This document shows positions 34,257 through 44,532 of a stretch of DNA of 64,000 bases, one piece after another. This stretch comes from Annona cherimola. Its lineage: Eukaryota; Streptophyta; Magnoliopsida; Magnoliales; Annonaceae. The notes below the pieces were generated by a model. It did no database searches and was not told the origin of the DNA. It was given only the letters and a program-made list of their open reading frames with translations. Each line of letters opens with the position of its first letter. Position 1 is the first letter of the stretch. The translations under genes were made by a program, and so were the position numbers. The DNA lies in the NCBI GenBank assembly GCA_030490835.1, contig CM059975.1:50397174-50461173 (forward strand), written 5' to 3'.

Positions 34257-37200
34257 TGACAAGCTGCGTATATGTCTATTAAAATGCTCACTTTTAATGA
34301 AAGTGTATGTGTCGAATCAAGTAATAAAGAGTGAGTAGAGTATCGTTCCCACGAGAAATTGTTTAACCAAAATTATTAATTAGTTTAATTGCTTTTGGTG
34401 GGTAGAAAATTCATAGTTTTTGAATTTAACTAAAGCTAACAAATGTAATAAGAAATTGAAGTAGAGTCCATGGAATTGTTGGAATACTAGAAACAGGTTT
34501 AACAATCAGGGATGACAGATGGATAACTCGGAATCCTTGAATCTGAATTATATTGCATTGGTTCTTTTTCATTGGATTGTGCATGGATTTACTAGCCCAA
34601 GTTCAATAATCTTTATATATATATATATATCTTTCAACACTATATAAAGCTAATTACAACCTATTCAATTGCTATATTCCCATGCCATTAAATAAAGTGG
34701 GATTGATAAGCTCATAACCTGTTTACTGACTACAATGGGTTTAATGGTATATTCTTATCCGTTAAACAACTCCCCTTAACAAAGAGGAAACCTATGCCCT
34801 ACACACGAATCTAGAAGAGATTTTCTTTTTCCAAGGATAAATCAAGCAATTAAATCATCTTACAAAGTAGCTAATCTTGTAAAAAGCACTAAACGACATG
34901 TTTAAAGGTATATCATACACAATCATATAGAAAAATCAATTATTCATTTCTGAATTTCAAAGAACTAATACAATATAATTAGACATCAATTCATCCTAAC
35001 TATCCATCTAAAGAAAGTTTAGTTCAAAGACATGATCATAAAATCCTTTACATCCATTATGAAAGTATCCAGAGAATCAGAGAAAGAAAAATAGAAAGAT
35101 AAAGAGAAAACTGGTTTTCTGGCGGTTTCCACCAACAGGGTTGAATATTCTCTTCAATCTAAGTTTAGATCGAGTTTTCATCCTTCTCTGGCTGTCAATT
35201 CTGGTTCTCCGCTCTCTCCGGGTCGTCCTCGCCCGCGCAAACCCCTAGGATCTATTTATAACCTCGAATTACGCAGCACACGTATAGAATTTTGCTCGTA
35301 CAGATGCGTATTGGCGCTTACGCGCCAACTCCCTGTGTGCTGGGGGACTTAGACACTTTTCTGGAAACCCTAGGAATTCATGCCTTGGCTCCTAGGCGCC
35401 AACTCCTTGGATGATTCATGACTTGATAGCTCTCCTGGAACACCTGTGTGGCGCCCCGAACCGAGGTGCCTAGAAGCCTTACTCCGGGATCGTTTTGATT
35501 GGTAAACGTGACTCAGGATTGTTGCCCTGATCACACGGCAGGATTTTTTTTTTCATCAATACATGAAAAATTCCCATCATTCATCCAATTTGAAATATAT
35601 TTCACACAACACAGTTATGATCAAAATCTATTCCATAAACATTTTCATTGGAATAAAAATATTCCCTTTTCATCTCAAAATTTTCATCGTTGTCTTTACA
35701 TAAAGTTTACATAAACATCATTTATATCAAAAACAACATAACACTTGGCATGCTGCCTTCATCATCATTTCCTGTCTGTTGTTGAAAAAGCATGGGTGAG
35801 TAATAATACTCAGTAAGCAAGCTATACATAATTTTTCAATCATTTTCATGCATTTCATAAATGCAAATGCAATGCATTCATAGCATTCATGACATTCCTT
35901 TGGATGCAACGCTAGCTAGGCGCCCATCCCATACATGCTCCCATTTCAGGGAGGTCGCCGCTGGCCTGGGCCTATTAAGCGACTTGGCAATAGCGAGGGG
36001 GACATCCGGTCCGCTTACTACCTCGACTAAGGCCTATTCATCGTGCACATGCTCATTCTCATACACATGCCGGCATGATATTTGCAAATCATAAACAATT
36101 TCATAAAAAGCATTTAGTAAATAATTTCGCAAAACGAACTTCAGTTCATGTAAAGCAGTTATAGGTATGGCCAACCTTAAATAAATTTCATAAAGCAACT
36201 TGCAAACAATTTCAAGCATTTTGGAAATAATTTGCAAAACATATAACTTGCTTACCTTTTTAGTAGGTGTCTTCGACCTTCTCTTTTTCTTTTCCTATTC
36301 AAGGACAAAGGATATTAAATTTCCTCTATTTAAGCTGCTTCCCATGTATGCTTTATAATATTTGGGTATTATTTCTTTACATAGATATTTTTGTCCATAA
36401 ATTCTTCAAAAATTCCATACTTATATTCAAATATTAATTTCCAATTTTTCTCCAAAATCACGCTGTTCACTGTAGCAGATCACTGTAGCAAATTACTGTA
36501 GCAAATCACTGTTCATCCGTGGTTACTGTTAATGGGTTTTCAAAATTGATATTTTTTCCAAAAATAAAAAATACCATGACATACCTTATGCCTAGTATAT
36601 CATTGGAAATTTCTTATATTTTGAATTTATCATCATTTACTTGGCCAAAAAAATCATTTTCTCTATAAACTAAAAATCGCCATAAATTCACTTAAGCATA
36701 ATCCTTAATTTCAAAAATCATGAAATTAATATATCATTATTCCAACATCATATTCATCATAATCATACGTCCCAAATCATCACTTATCAATTTTGGAGCA
36801 TTATTTTCACATATCATATGCTATCTTCCCAAATACCCTATCTTCGCTCCAAATTTTTGATGTTTTGGCATAATTCCATTTAAACATTATATCTATACTT
36901 ATTTTCTCATGCTTAGGCATTATCTAAGCATGTTTTTACCCTACTTACACATCCAAAAGAAATTTGGGTAGAAATCACTTACCCGGAGTGGAAAATCTCT
37001 CCTCCAACTCGCCCTTTCTCTCTCTAACTTCCTCTTTCTCTCTTAAAACGAAATTGGGGGTGGAAAATGAGCTCTTGCTCAAGCTTGGGACTGCCTTGGT
37101 CGTTCACCCCTTGGCCCCTATTTATAGTTTTTGATTTTTCACAAAATTAGATTTTACCCCCTTAGCTTTGAGGTATTTAATTATAAATTGGTATTTCTTT

Positions 37201-38385
37201 TTAATTTTAAAAATTGCATTGAGCCAAGAGCTGCCCACCCTATTCCTGATCCAGCAGCCCTAAGCAGCCCTATTTTTACCTATTTTTATTATTTTTTATT
37301 TAATTAATTTTTAAGCAAATTAAATCTAAACCCTTGATTTGTGATTTGGATGAATTTAATCCATTGATTAAAGTCAAGTGGCCATTTAATGCCCCTGCTC
37401 ACGCCCCTGCCCTTGCTGCTTTGCATTTAATTTTTAATTTTTTAATTTTTTACTTTTTGTAAAAAGTCAAAAGTAGTATTTAATTAAAGAAATGCTACTT
37501 TTTGATTTTTCATTTGACGCTTAATCTTGACCTTTAATTTGTGATTTTTATCATATCTTAATCCATTCATCATGTTCATCATGAATTTTTAACCATCCAT
37601 AAAAAATTTCATCGAATTCCGACGCCCGGATTGCAATTTATGATTTTTTTTCTATTTTTCCACAAAAATCCAAACTTGGATTAAAATATCCAAAAGAATT
37701 GCTATTTTGTATTGTAGTGATTAAATCTCTATTTCGTCTTTTTGTGATTAAGTTAATCCAAGTGATTAACTCTTAATCACGGGTCTTAGTCCTTGGTTAC
37801 TATTCACGTACACTATTCACGTGCACTATTCACAGGGTTAAATTCCTAATCGCATTATTTCAATCTCCAATACACATATCCATCAATATAATTCATGAAT
37901 TTTTATTTATTCATAAAATAATTACAATATTACAAATGTCGAAATGACGCGTATACAGTCGAAACAACTCGTATACGGTCAGGGTTCCACAACCTGTGAT
38001 CATGTATTGGCGCCTGGGCGCCCCAAGTTGGCGCCTAGGCACCAACTCACTGGAAGCTATTTGTTTGTTGGATTGTGTTAGAGTTCTGGCAAGGGCACAT
38101 AGGATGGCGCCATCCACATGCTTCGTGACTTGATTTCGTTCTGCATTCCACTCGCCCGCATGCCTTCATATTGCCCGTCCTTCTTGCAAAAAATAAATAA
38201 ACTAAATAAATGGACTAAAAATGCCTAATTAATGCTAAAAATGTATAAAAACTATATAATGCTCCTAAAATGCAAAGCGAGTAAAAATTAAGCTAAATGG
38301 ATGCAAACTATGTCTAATCTCTTGGACTAACGTACAAATATAGTCTGAAATGGGCCATGATAACTCGCATTTTTACGAGTTATCA
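34257..38385 (-). mobile_element. Element D 3' LTR with nested solo LTR
   Basis: It starts TGACAAGCTGCGTATATG and ends in the terminal hairpin 38358-38385. Without the nested 2545-bp LTR and one duplicated pentamer it is about 1579 bp long. The TATA box (complement of CTATTTATA) is at 35252-35260. GC palindromes (TTGGCGCTTACGCGCC, GCTCCTAGGCGCCAAC, TTGGCGCCTGGGCGCC, TTGGCGCCTAGGCACC) lie upstream at 35308-35411 and 38007-38045, now separated by the nested LTR. Confidence 0.88.
35447..37991 (-). mobile_element. Solo Tekay-type LTR with TSD ACCTG
   Basis: A complete 2545-bp LTR. On the plus strand it runs from TGTGGCGCCCCGAACC to GGGTTCCACA. Exact ACCTG copies flank it at 35442-35446 and 37992-37996. 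Orientation is taken from the copy at 40872-43393, which is attached to integrase sequence. The TATA box (complement of CTATTTATA) lies at 37119-37127, a splice-donor-like CCGG/GTAAGTG at about 36975-36985 and an acceptor-like CAG (complement of 35772-35774). Repeated ACTGTAGCAAAT phrases occur at 36466-36515. Confidence 0.94.
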
Positions 38386-39637
38386 CACCCCCAAATTTAA
38401 ATGTTGCTAGTCCTCGAGCAACACATGTAAACACAATGAATAAATGAATGAATGTAGACTCTGTCAACTCCGTTTGCTTCCCGTGATGCTTTGATCAATC
38501 CATTTATCTATTCAACAAGGTCAAGAGTATATTAAACTTGAAAAATCATCCATTACACAAAACAGGGCATGCATTTTTATTCTTAAACCAAGTTACATGT
38601 GGGTGACAAAATTTCTTAATAGTTGATCATAATTCAACATGTTAATCATCTACTTGATCAGAAAAATGGTTCAAAAATCAATGGAAGCAGGAAAACCAAG
38701 GTTTAAGCTGAACTAACTGGTCACAGAAAATAGTAATAATTCACCGGATTCAATTTCTACCAACTGCGCATTCTTTCCCCCCCCCAAACTTATTGCAAAA
38801 TTCTCCTCACCATATTTCAGGATATCTAGAGATTTATTTTTTTTTGGGCTCCCCTCGCCATATTTTAGGGTATCTAGGGAGAATTTTAATTTTAAAGCGT
38901 TATTACTGTCACTTTCCTTTGCTTTTTTATGCGAACCTTGCTATTTGTTGATGTCAAGTCCCAGTTACTCAGCTTAGGTCAATCACCCCCTTTTTATTAT
39001 TTTGATGTTTTGTTAGGGGTACTAAACATGCCTGTGTAATTTTTGTGACATATTACCATTTCTAAGCACATTAATTCCCTTAAAGTACTTGGTCAGCATT
39101 TATTTAATTTAGTTCTCATCATCTCGTCTGAAAGATTGACATATAATTGAATTAGAACAATGTATTATGAAATTCTTTTCACATTGCAACTTGTTTTTAT
39201 ACCTGGTCCACAGTCTGAATTGCCCCATTTTCATGAATTCAATTTCAAGTCTACATTAATCACAACCTTGTACATTTTCAATAAGATGGATTGAACAAAG
39301 ATAACTTTCATTAGCTAGAATTGACATAACATGCAAAGCATAAAAAAAAAACTAACTTATGGTCGAGAATTATACACCCCCTAAACTTGAGAGATGCATT
39401 GTCCTCAATGCATGATGACCTAGGATGACCTAATAAAGAAAATACAATGGAAAGCAAAAAATAAAAAAAAATGGAAGGACCAGGACTCCCTCAAGAATCA
39501 AATTCAGTGGCGTCCTCGTCCTCGCTGTCGTCGGGCTAGGGCTGGGATGGCTGCCCAAAGCAGGAGCGGAACTCTGGAGGCATCGACGAGAAAGGCGGGA
39601 GAGTCGAGGTGTCAATATGGCGGTCCTCCATCAGCTG
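38386..39637 (-). other. Element D 3' non-coding region with duplicated PPT module
   Basis: The PPT next to the LTR (complement of CACCCCCAAATTT) is followed by AGTCCTCGAGCAACAC. A second module at 39375-39420 has the ATGCATTG-TCCT-CAATGCAT inverted repeat. CTCACCATATTTCAGG and CTCGCCATATTTTAGGG repeats lie at about 38806-38870. The layout is identical to element C. Confidence 0.65.
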
Positions 39638-40588
39638 TCAGAAGTGGGCCTCCATCGCTGACTGCTGCAAAAAACTAGCATGAGCAGCCATCAGGTTCTC
39701 CAGGTTGGTCAGTCTCTCACCGGTAGTCGGCGGTGCAGAGCAGGGTCCCGCTGGTGGAGCTACTCTGGGGCGCGTTGTGGCGGTGTGGACCCAGGGTTGG
39801 GTGCGGTAGGAGAGGTTGTCAATGATCTTCTGACAGTTCAAGACTTCCTTCGTCTGCTCCCATTTGACTCCGACCCGCTTACAGAGCCCGGTGATAAGTG
39901 ATGGGAAGTAGTAGCTGCCCTGGGGTGCGGTCTCGCTAGCACAGATCTGCTGGTAGATCTGCCTACCCACGTTGATAGTCATGCTGTTGTATATGGCGTG
40001 AAGCAGCAATGCCCTGTCCATCGTCCCCTCGCTGATGTGCGTCAATCGCATCATCCAAGCCGAGACGAAATGAAATATCATCCTCCCGTGGTAAAGCATA
40101 TCGCTCCGTTTAAAGGAGGTAAGCTGTCCGCCCGACGACTTCCAGACTGGTGGTCTCTTGCAAAACTGCCTGGTGATAGAGCTGACATCTCGGTCTTCTC
40201 CCACAAAAAATGCCTCTTACTGGTCTGGGTGATCAAAAGAACACAACCCATAGTAGGAGTTGATCACCTCAGCATGGAATGGGACGATCTTTCCCGGGAC
40301 CTTCACCCTGCCTTGCTCATGTTCTACCGCATTGGCGTAGAACTCCTGGACCACAGGTACGATGGCGGCCTGTGGCTATGCTAGGAATTGCTGCCAACCT
40401 CAAGCCCTCAGGGCGTTAATGAAGTTGTCGGAGAATGATTCTATCTTGATGCCCCGTTCCGAAATCAAATGCCACTTTTGGAGCGAGTCCATGTATCGCT
40501 TGAACGCCTGAGCAGACACGAACCTGTTGGCGTCGAATTCCACAGGCTCCTGAACCTTCTTCCTCTTGGCAGTTGACGAGGAAGCCAT
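39638..40588 (-). pseudogene. Athila D post-pol (env-like) ORF
   Basis: The start is the ATG at 40586-40588 (MASSSTAKRKKVQEP). The first stretch runs through FDANRFVSAQAFKRYMDSLQKWHLISERGIKIESF to a stop at 40400. After damaged sequence (a stop at about 40220) the frame opens again from 40204 to 39638 with LTSFKRSDMLYHGRMIFHF, RALLLHAIYNSMTINVG and a C-terminal tail containing LTNLENLMAAHASFLQQS, which could form a short coiled coil. The domain order is the same as in element C and, more distantly, in the Sirevirus E ORF. No membrane helix or signal peptide is visible. The role is unknown. Confidence 0.75.
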
Positions 40589-40871
40589 GTCTCCAACAAC
40601 TAGTCTCCAACAATCCTTGCAATCAACAATCCAAAAGAAAACCACAAGCCATTCTCCACAAAAACAATCACTAAGCCAAAAATCATCGAGCCAACAATCT
40701 ACCAATCCAACACCAAGCAATCCACAGACCAATCACCCAAGCCAACCTCCAAACCACCGTCCAATCCACAAAAATCGACCAATCCAATCCAATTCTCCAC
40801 TCAAATAATCACCAAGTCACTTCAAAGCAATAAAAATGCACAAAAGATAGAGAAATTTTACCCACAGAAGC

Positions 40872-43393
40872 TGTGGCGCCCCGAACCGGGGTGCCTAGAA
40901 GCCTTACTCCGGACCGTTTTTTATTGGTAAACGTGACTCAGGATTGTCACCCTGATCACATGGCAGGATTTTTTTTATAACGTCAATACATGAAAAATTG
41001 ATAGTATTCATCCAACATGAAATATATTTCACATATCACAGTTATTACCAAAGTCTGTTCATAAAACATCATCATTGACAAAGTATTCTTTCCCATTCAA
41101 AAACTTTCATCATTGTCTTTACATAACAATTACATATACAACATCTATAACAACATTTACATATTATTTTGCAAGCTGCCTTCATCATCATTTTCTATCT
41201 GTCGTTGAAAAAGCATGGGTAAGTAATAATACTCAGTAAGCAACCCATACATAATTTTTCAATTATTTTAATGCATTTCATAAAATGCAAAGTCAATGCA
41301 TTCATAGCATACATGACATTCCTTTAGATGCGACGCTAGCTAGGCGCCCATCCCATATATGCTCCCATCTCAGGAAGGTCGCCGCCGACCTGGGCCTATA
41401 TAAGCGACTTGGCAATAGTGAGAGGGACATGCGGTCCGCTTACTACCTCAACTATGGCCTATTCCTCGTGCATATGCTCATTTACATACACAAGCCGACA
41501 TGATATTTGTAAATCATAAATAATTTCATAAAAAGCATTTAATAAACAATTTAACAAACGTACTTCAGTTCATGTAAAGCAGTTATAGGTATGGCCAACC
41601 TTAAATAAATTTCATAAAGCAATTCACAAACAATTTCAAGCATTTTGGAAATAATTTGCAAAATATATAATTTGCTTACCTCCTCAGTGGGTGTCATCGA
41701 CTTTTTCTTTTCCTTTTCCTATTCAAGGAAAAATGATATTTCATTTCTTCTATTCAAGTTACTTCCAATGCATGCTTTATAATATTTGGGCATTATTTTT
41801 TTATACGAATATTTTTATCCATAGGTTCTTTAAAAATTTCATCCGTATATTTAAATATTAATTTCAAATTTTCTCCAAAATCACGCTATTTACTGTTCAT
41901 GGTTACTGTAGCAAATCACTGTACAAATCACTGTTCATCCGAGGTTACTGTTCACAGCGTGTTGGTTATTGTTCATGGGTTCCAAAAATTGACATTTTTT
42001 CCAAAAATAAAAAATACCATGACATAGCTTATGCTTAGTATATCACGGAAAAATTCATAAATTTTGAATTTATCATCATTAACATGGCTAAATAAATTAT
42101 TTTCTCCATATACTAAAAATCAACATAAATTCACTTAAGCATAATCCTTATTTTCAAAAATCATGAAATTAATATATCATCATTCCAACATCATATTTAT
42201 CTTATTTATTCATCCCAAATCATCATTTATGAATTTTGGAGCATTATTTACACATATTATATGCTATCTTCCCGAATGCTCTATCTTTGCTCCAAATTTT
42301 TGATATTTTGGAATAATTACAATTAAGCATTATAACTATATTTATTTTCTCATACTTAGAAATTATCTAAGCATAGTTTTACCTTACTTAACATCCAAAA
42401 AAAATTTGGATAGAAATGACTTACCCGAAGTGGAGATATCCCTCTTTTTCTCACACTTTCTCTCTCTAACTTTCTCCTTTTCTTCCTTGGACGTATGGGG
42501 GGTTTGGGAGCTGAGATTTGCTTAAGTGGAGCTGGGTGAATGTGGCTTTGGACGTCCACCCCTGCCCCCTATTTATACTTTTTGATTTTTCGTCAAATTG
42601 GAATTTACCCCCTTGCTTGAGGTATTAAATTGTAAATGTGTTTTTTTATAATTTTAAAAAGGTGCATTGAGCCAAGAGCAGCCCACCCTCGCATTCTCAT
42701 GTCCCCCCTATGTAGCCCTATTTTCCTTGATTTTTTATTTATTAAAATTATTTATTTTAAGCTAATTAAATCATAGCCATTGATTTATGATGATGATGAT
42801 CATGGACTATTGATTTTTGGTCAATGCTCAACCACCCCCTGCCACCCCTGCCATTGCAGCTGATTTGCATTTAATATTTTATTTTTAATAAAAGTCAAAT
42901 GGATTTTAATAAAAAAGATAAGTTACTTTTTTATTTCCATTTGACGTCTCATCTTGACCCTTAATTTGTGATTTTAATCACATCTTAACCTATTCATTAT
43001 GTTCATCATGAGTTTTTAACCATCCATAAAAAAATTCATCTAAATTCGACGCCCGGATTGCAAATTATGAATTTTTCTTTAATTTTTCACTAAAATCCAA
43101 AATTGGATTAACATATCAGAAAGAATTGCTATTTCGTCCTGTAGTGATTAAATCTCCTTTTCATCTTTTTGTGATTAGGTTAATCCAAGTGATTAACTCT
43201 TAATCACGTGTCTTAATCCCCGGTTACTATTCAAGTGCACTATTCACGTAGGTTAAATGCTTAATTGCATTATTTTAATGTCCAATACACATATCCACAA
43301 ATATAATTCATGAATTTTTATTCAGCATAAAATTAATTACAAAGAATCTAAGGTTTACAATGCGTATATTGTCTGAGAAAGCTGGGTTTCACA
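40872..43393 (-). mobile_element. Tekay-type 3' LTR
   Basis: A 2522-bp LTR. On its own strand it starts TGTGAAACCCAGC and ends GGGGCGCCACA. The PPT (complement of ATCCTCCCCCCCCAT, 43394-43408) adjoins its start, which fixes the orientation. The TATA box (complement of CTATTTATA) is at 42570-42578 and a donor-like GGGTAAGTC at about 42418-42426. It is clearly similar to the solo LTR at 35447 over its whole length. Confidence 0.92.
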
Positions 43394-43434
43394 ATCCTCC
43401 CCCCCATATAATAGGTTTCGTCCCGAAACCTATC

Positions 43435-43955
43435 TTTCTCTGAACAATTGAGGATATTTCCATTTCGACCTCTTCTCGTAGCTCCCAAGTTGCTTCAAAT
43501 TCTGAATAACGATTCCATTATAACTTTACATACTTGATCTCTCTGTTCCGAAGCTTCTTGTTCTTGCAATCTAATATTTTGATCGGTCTTTCCTCATAGT
43601 TCAAGTGTTATTGGATTGGCAAATTTTTTGCTATCAACACATGGGTAGGATTGAAAACATATTTCTTGAGCATGGAGATGTGAAATACATTGTGGATGCC
43701 GCTTAAGGCTGGAGGCAGGGCTATTCTGTAGACTAAATTGCTTATCTTTTCCAGAACTTCAAAAGGCCCGACATATCTTGGGTTCAATTTTCCCCTTTTT
43801 CGAAATCGGATGACCCCTTTGAATGGCGTTACTTTGAAAAATACGTGATCCCCAACTTGGATACTTAAATCCCTTCTTTTGCAATCGGTGTAGCTCTTTT
43901 GCCTGCTCTGGGCTGTAAGTATACACTGGCGAATCACTTGAACTTTTTCAGTCAT
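43435..43955 (-). pseudogene. Tekay-type integrase C-terminus and chromodomain
   Basis: The open stretch 43955-43608 contains the integrase C-terminal motifs VGDHVFFKVTPFKGVIRF, KLNPRYVGPFEVLEKI and the end ALSGIHNVFHISMLKKYV. Downstream, in the same strand, a chromodomain-like sequence follows: IKILDCKNKKLRNREIKYVK, then a stop near 43512, then WNRYSEFEATWELREEVE. A chromodomain after integrase is the mark of chromoviruses, and in Tekay it guides insertion to heterochromatin. The rest of pol is missing. Confidence 0.85.
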
Positions 43956-43975
43956 TCTTTTTGAGAGATCTTAAG

Positions 43976-44532
43976 CTAACTTCCTTTCTCCCATTGGATT
44001 TGGTGATGAAAAATCATATTTTTGGGTGGATTTGGGTGGATCTAAGCAAAGGAGAAAATGGAGAAAATGGAATGGATGGAATGGAAAGATGATTCCTTGA
44101 TGAAATTAGGTTGGATTTGAGTTGAAAAGGCTTGGAATCAAAAGCAAAGTGAAGATCAGTGGGAAAAGAGGATTTTTTCGGCACCGGGGCGTAGGGTTAG
44201 GGTTTAAACCCTAACCCACGCCTTATAAAGTCGTCCGAGTCACGTTGTCCATGACCCGGTGCCGGGGCGCTAGTTCATGCACCGTGTTCTTCGGGATCTT
44301 CATCACGGCGCCGAGGCGCCCCCATGCGGCGCCTAGGCTCTGATGTTCTTCAGCAAATTTTTGACTTTTTTCTCTTAGCTGGTTCCAAGCATGATATTTA
44401 GAAAATTATGCTCCAAGTCATTTTCCTAAAAATAAAAATAAAAACAAAAACACAAATGAAAATGAAAATGAATAATGGGTTGCTTCCCATTCAGCGCTAA
44501 GTTTAACGTGCTCATCCCAACATTCCCGCTGT
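43976..44532 (-). other. Element D spacer upstream of the post-pol ORF
   Basis: Non-coding. On the minus strand it begins after integrase with the conserved block around GTTAAACTTAGCGCTGAATG (44470-44512), then GC palindromes, a TATA-like box and the telo-box palindrome, then a pyrimidine-rich stretch to the Tekay insertion. It matches the 12200-12760 region of element C. Confidence 0.6.
44194..44345 (-). promoter_or_regulatory. Putative internal promoter of the D post-pol ORF
   Basis: On the minus strand: GC palindromes (GGCGCCTAGGC and related units, 44255-44345), then CTTTATAAGGCG (44220-44231), then a perfect 24-bp palindrome at 44194-44217 in which GGGTTAGGGTTT meets its own reverse complement, that is, two telo-boxes back to back. 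Telo-boxes are known promoter elements of plant growth-related genes. Element C has the same three parts. The ORF start is now 3.6 kb away because of the Tekay insertion. Confidence 0.45.

Larger units (their letters stand above)
40872..43975 (-). mobile_element. Tekay-type 3' end: LTR plus integrase/chromodomain
   Basis: The 3' LTR (40872-43393) and about 580 bp of adjoining pol are inserted in the element D spacer. The left border is the exact LTR end (TGTGGCGCC next to CAGAAGC). The right border, at about 43975, lies inside integrase, followed by Athila spacer that resumes about 190 bp later than expected from element C. A deletion therefore removed the rest of the Tekay element together with some host sequence. 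Confidence 0.85.
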
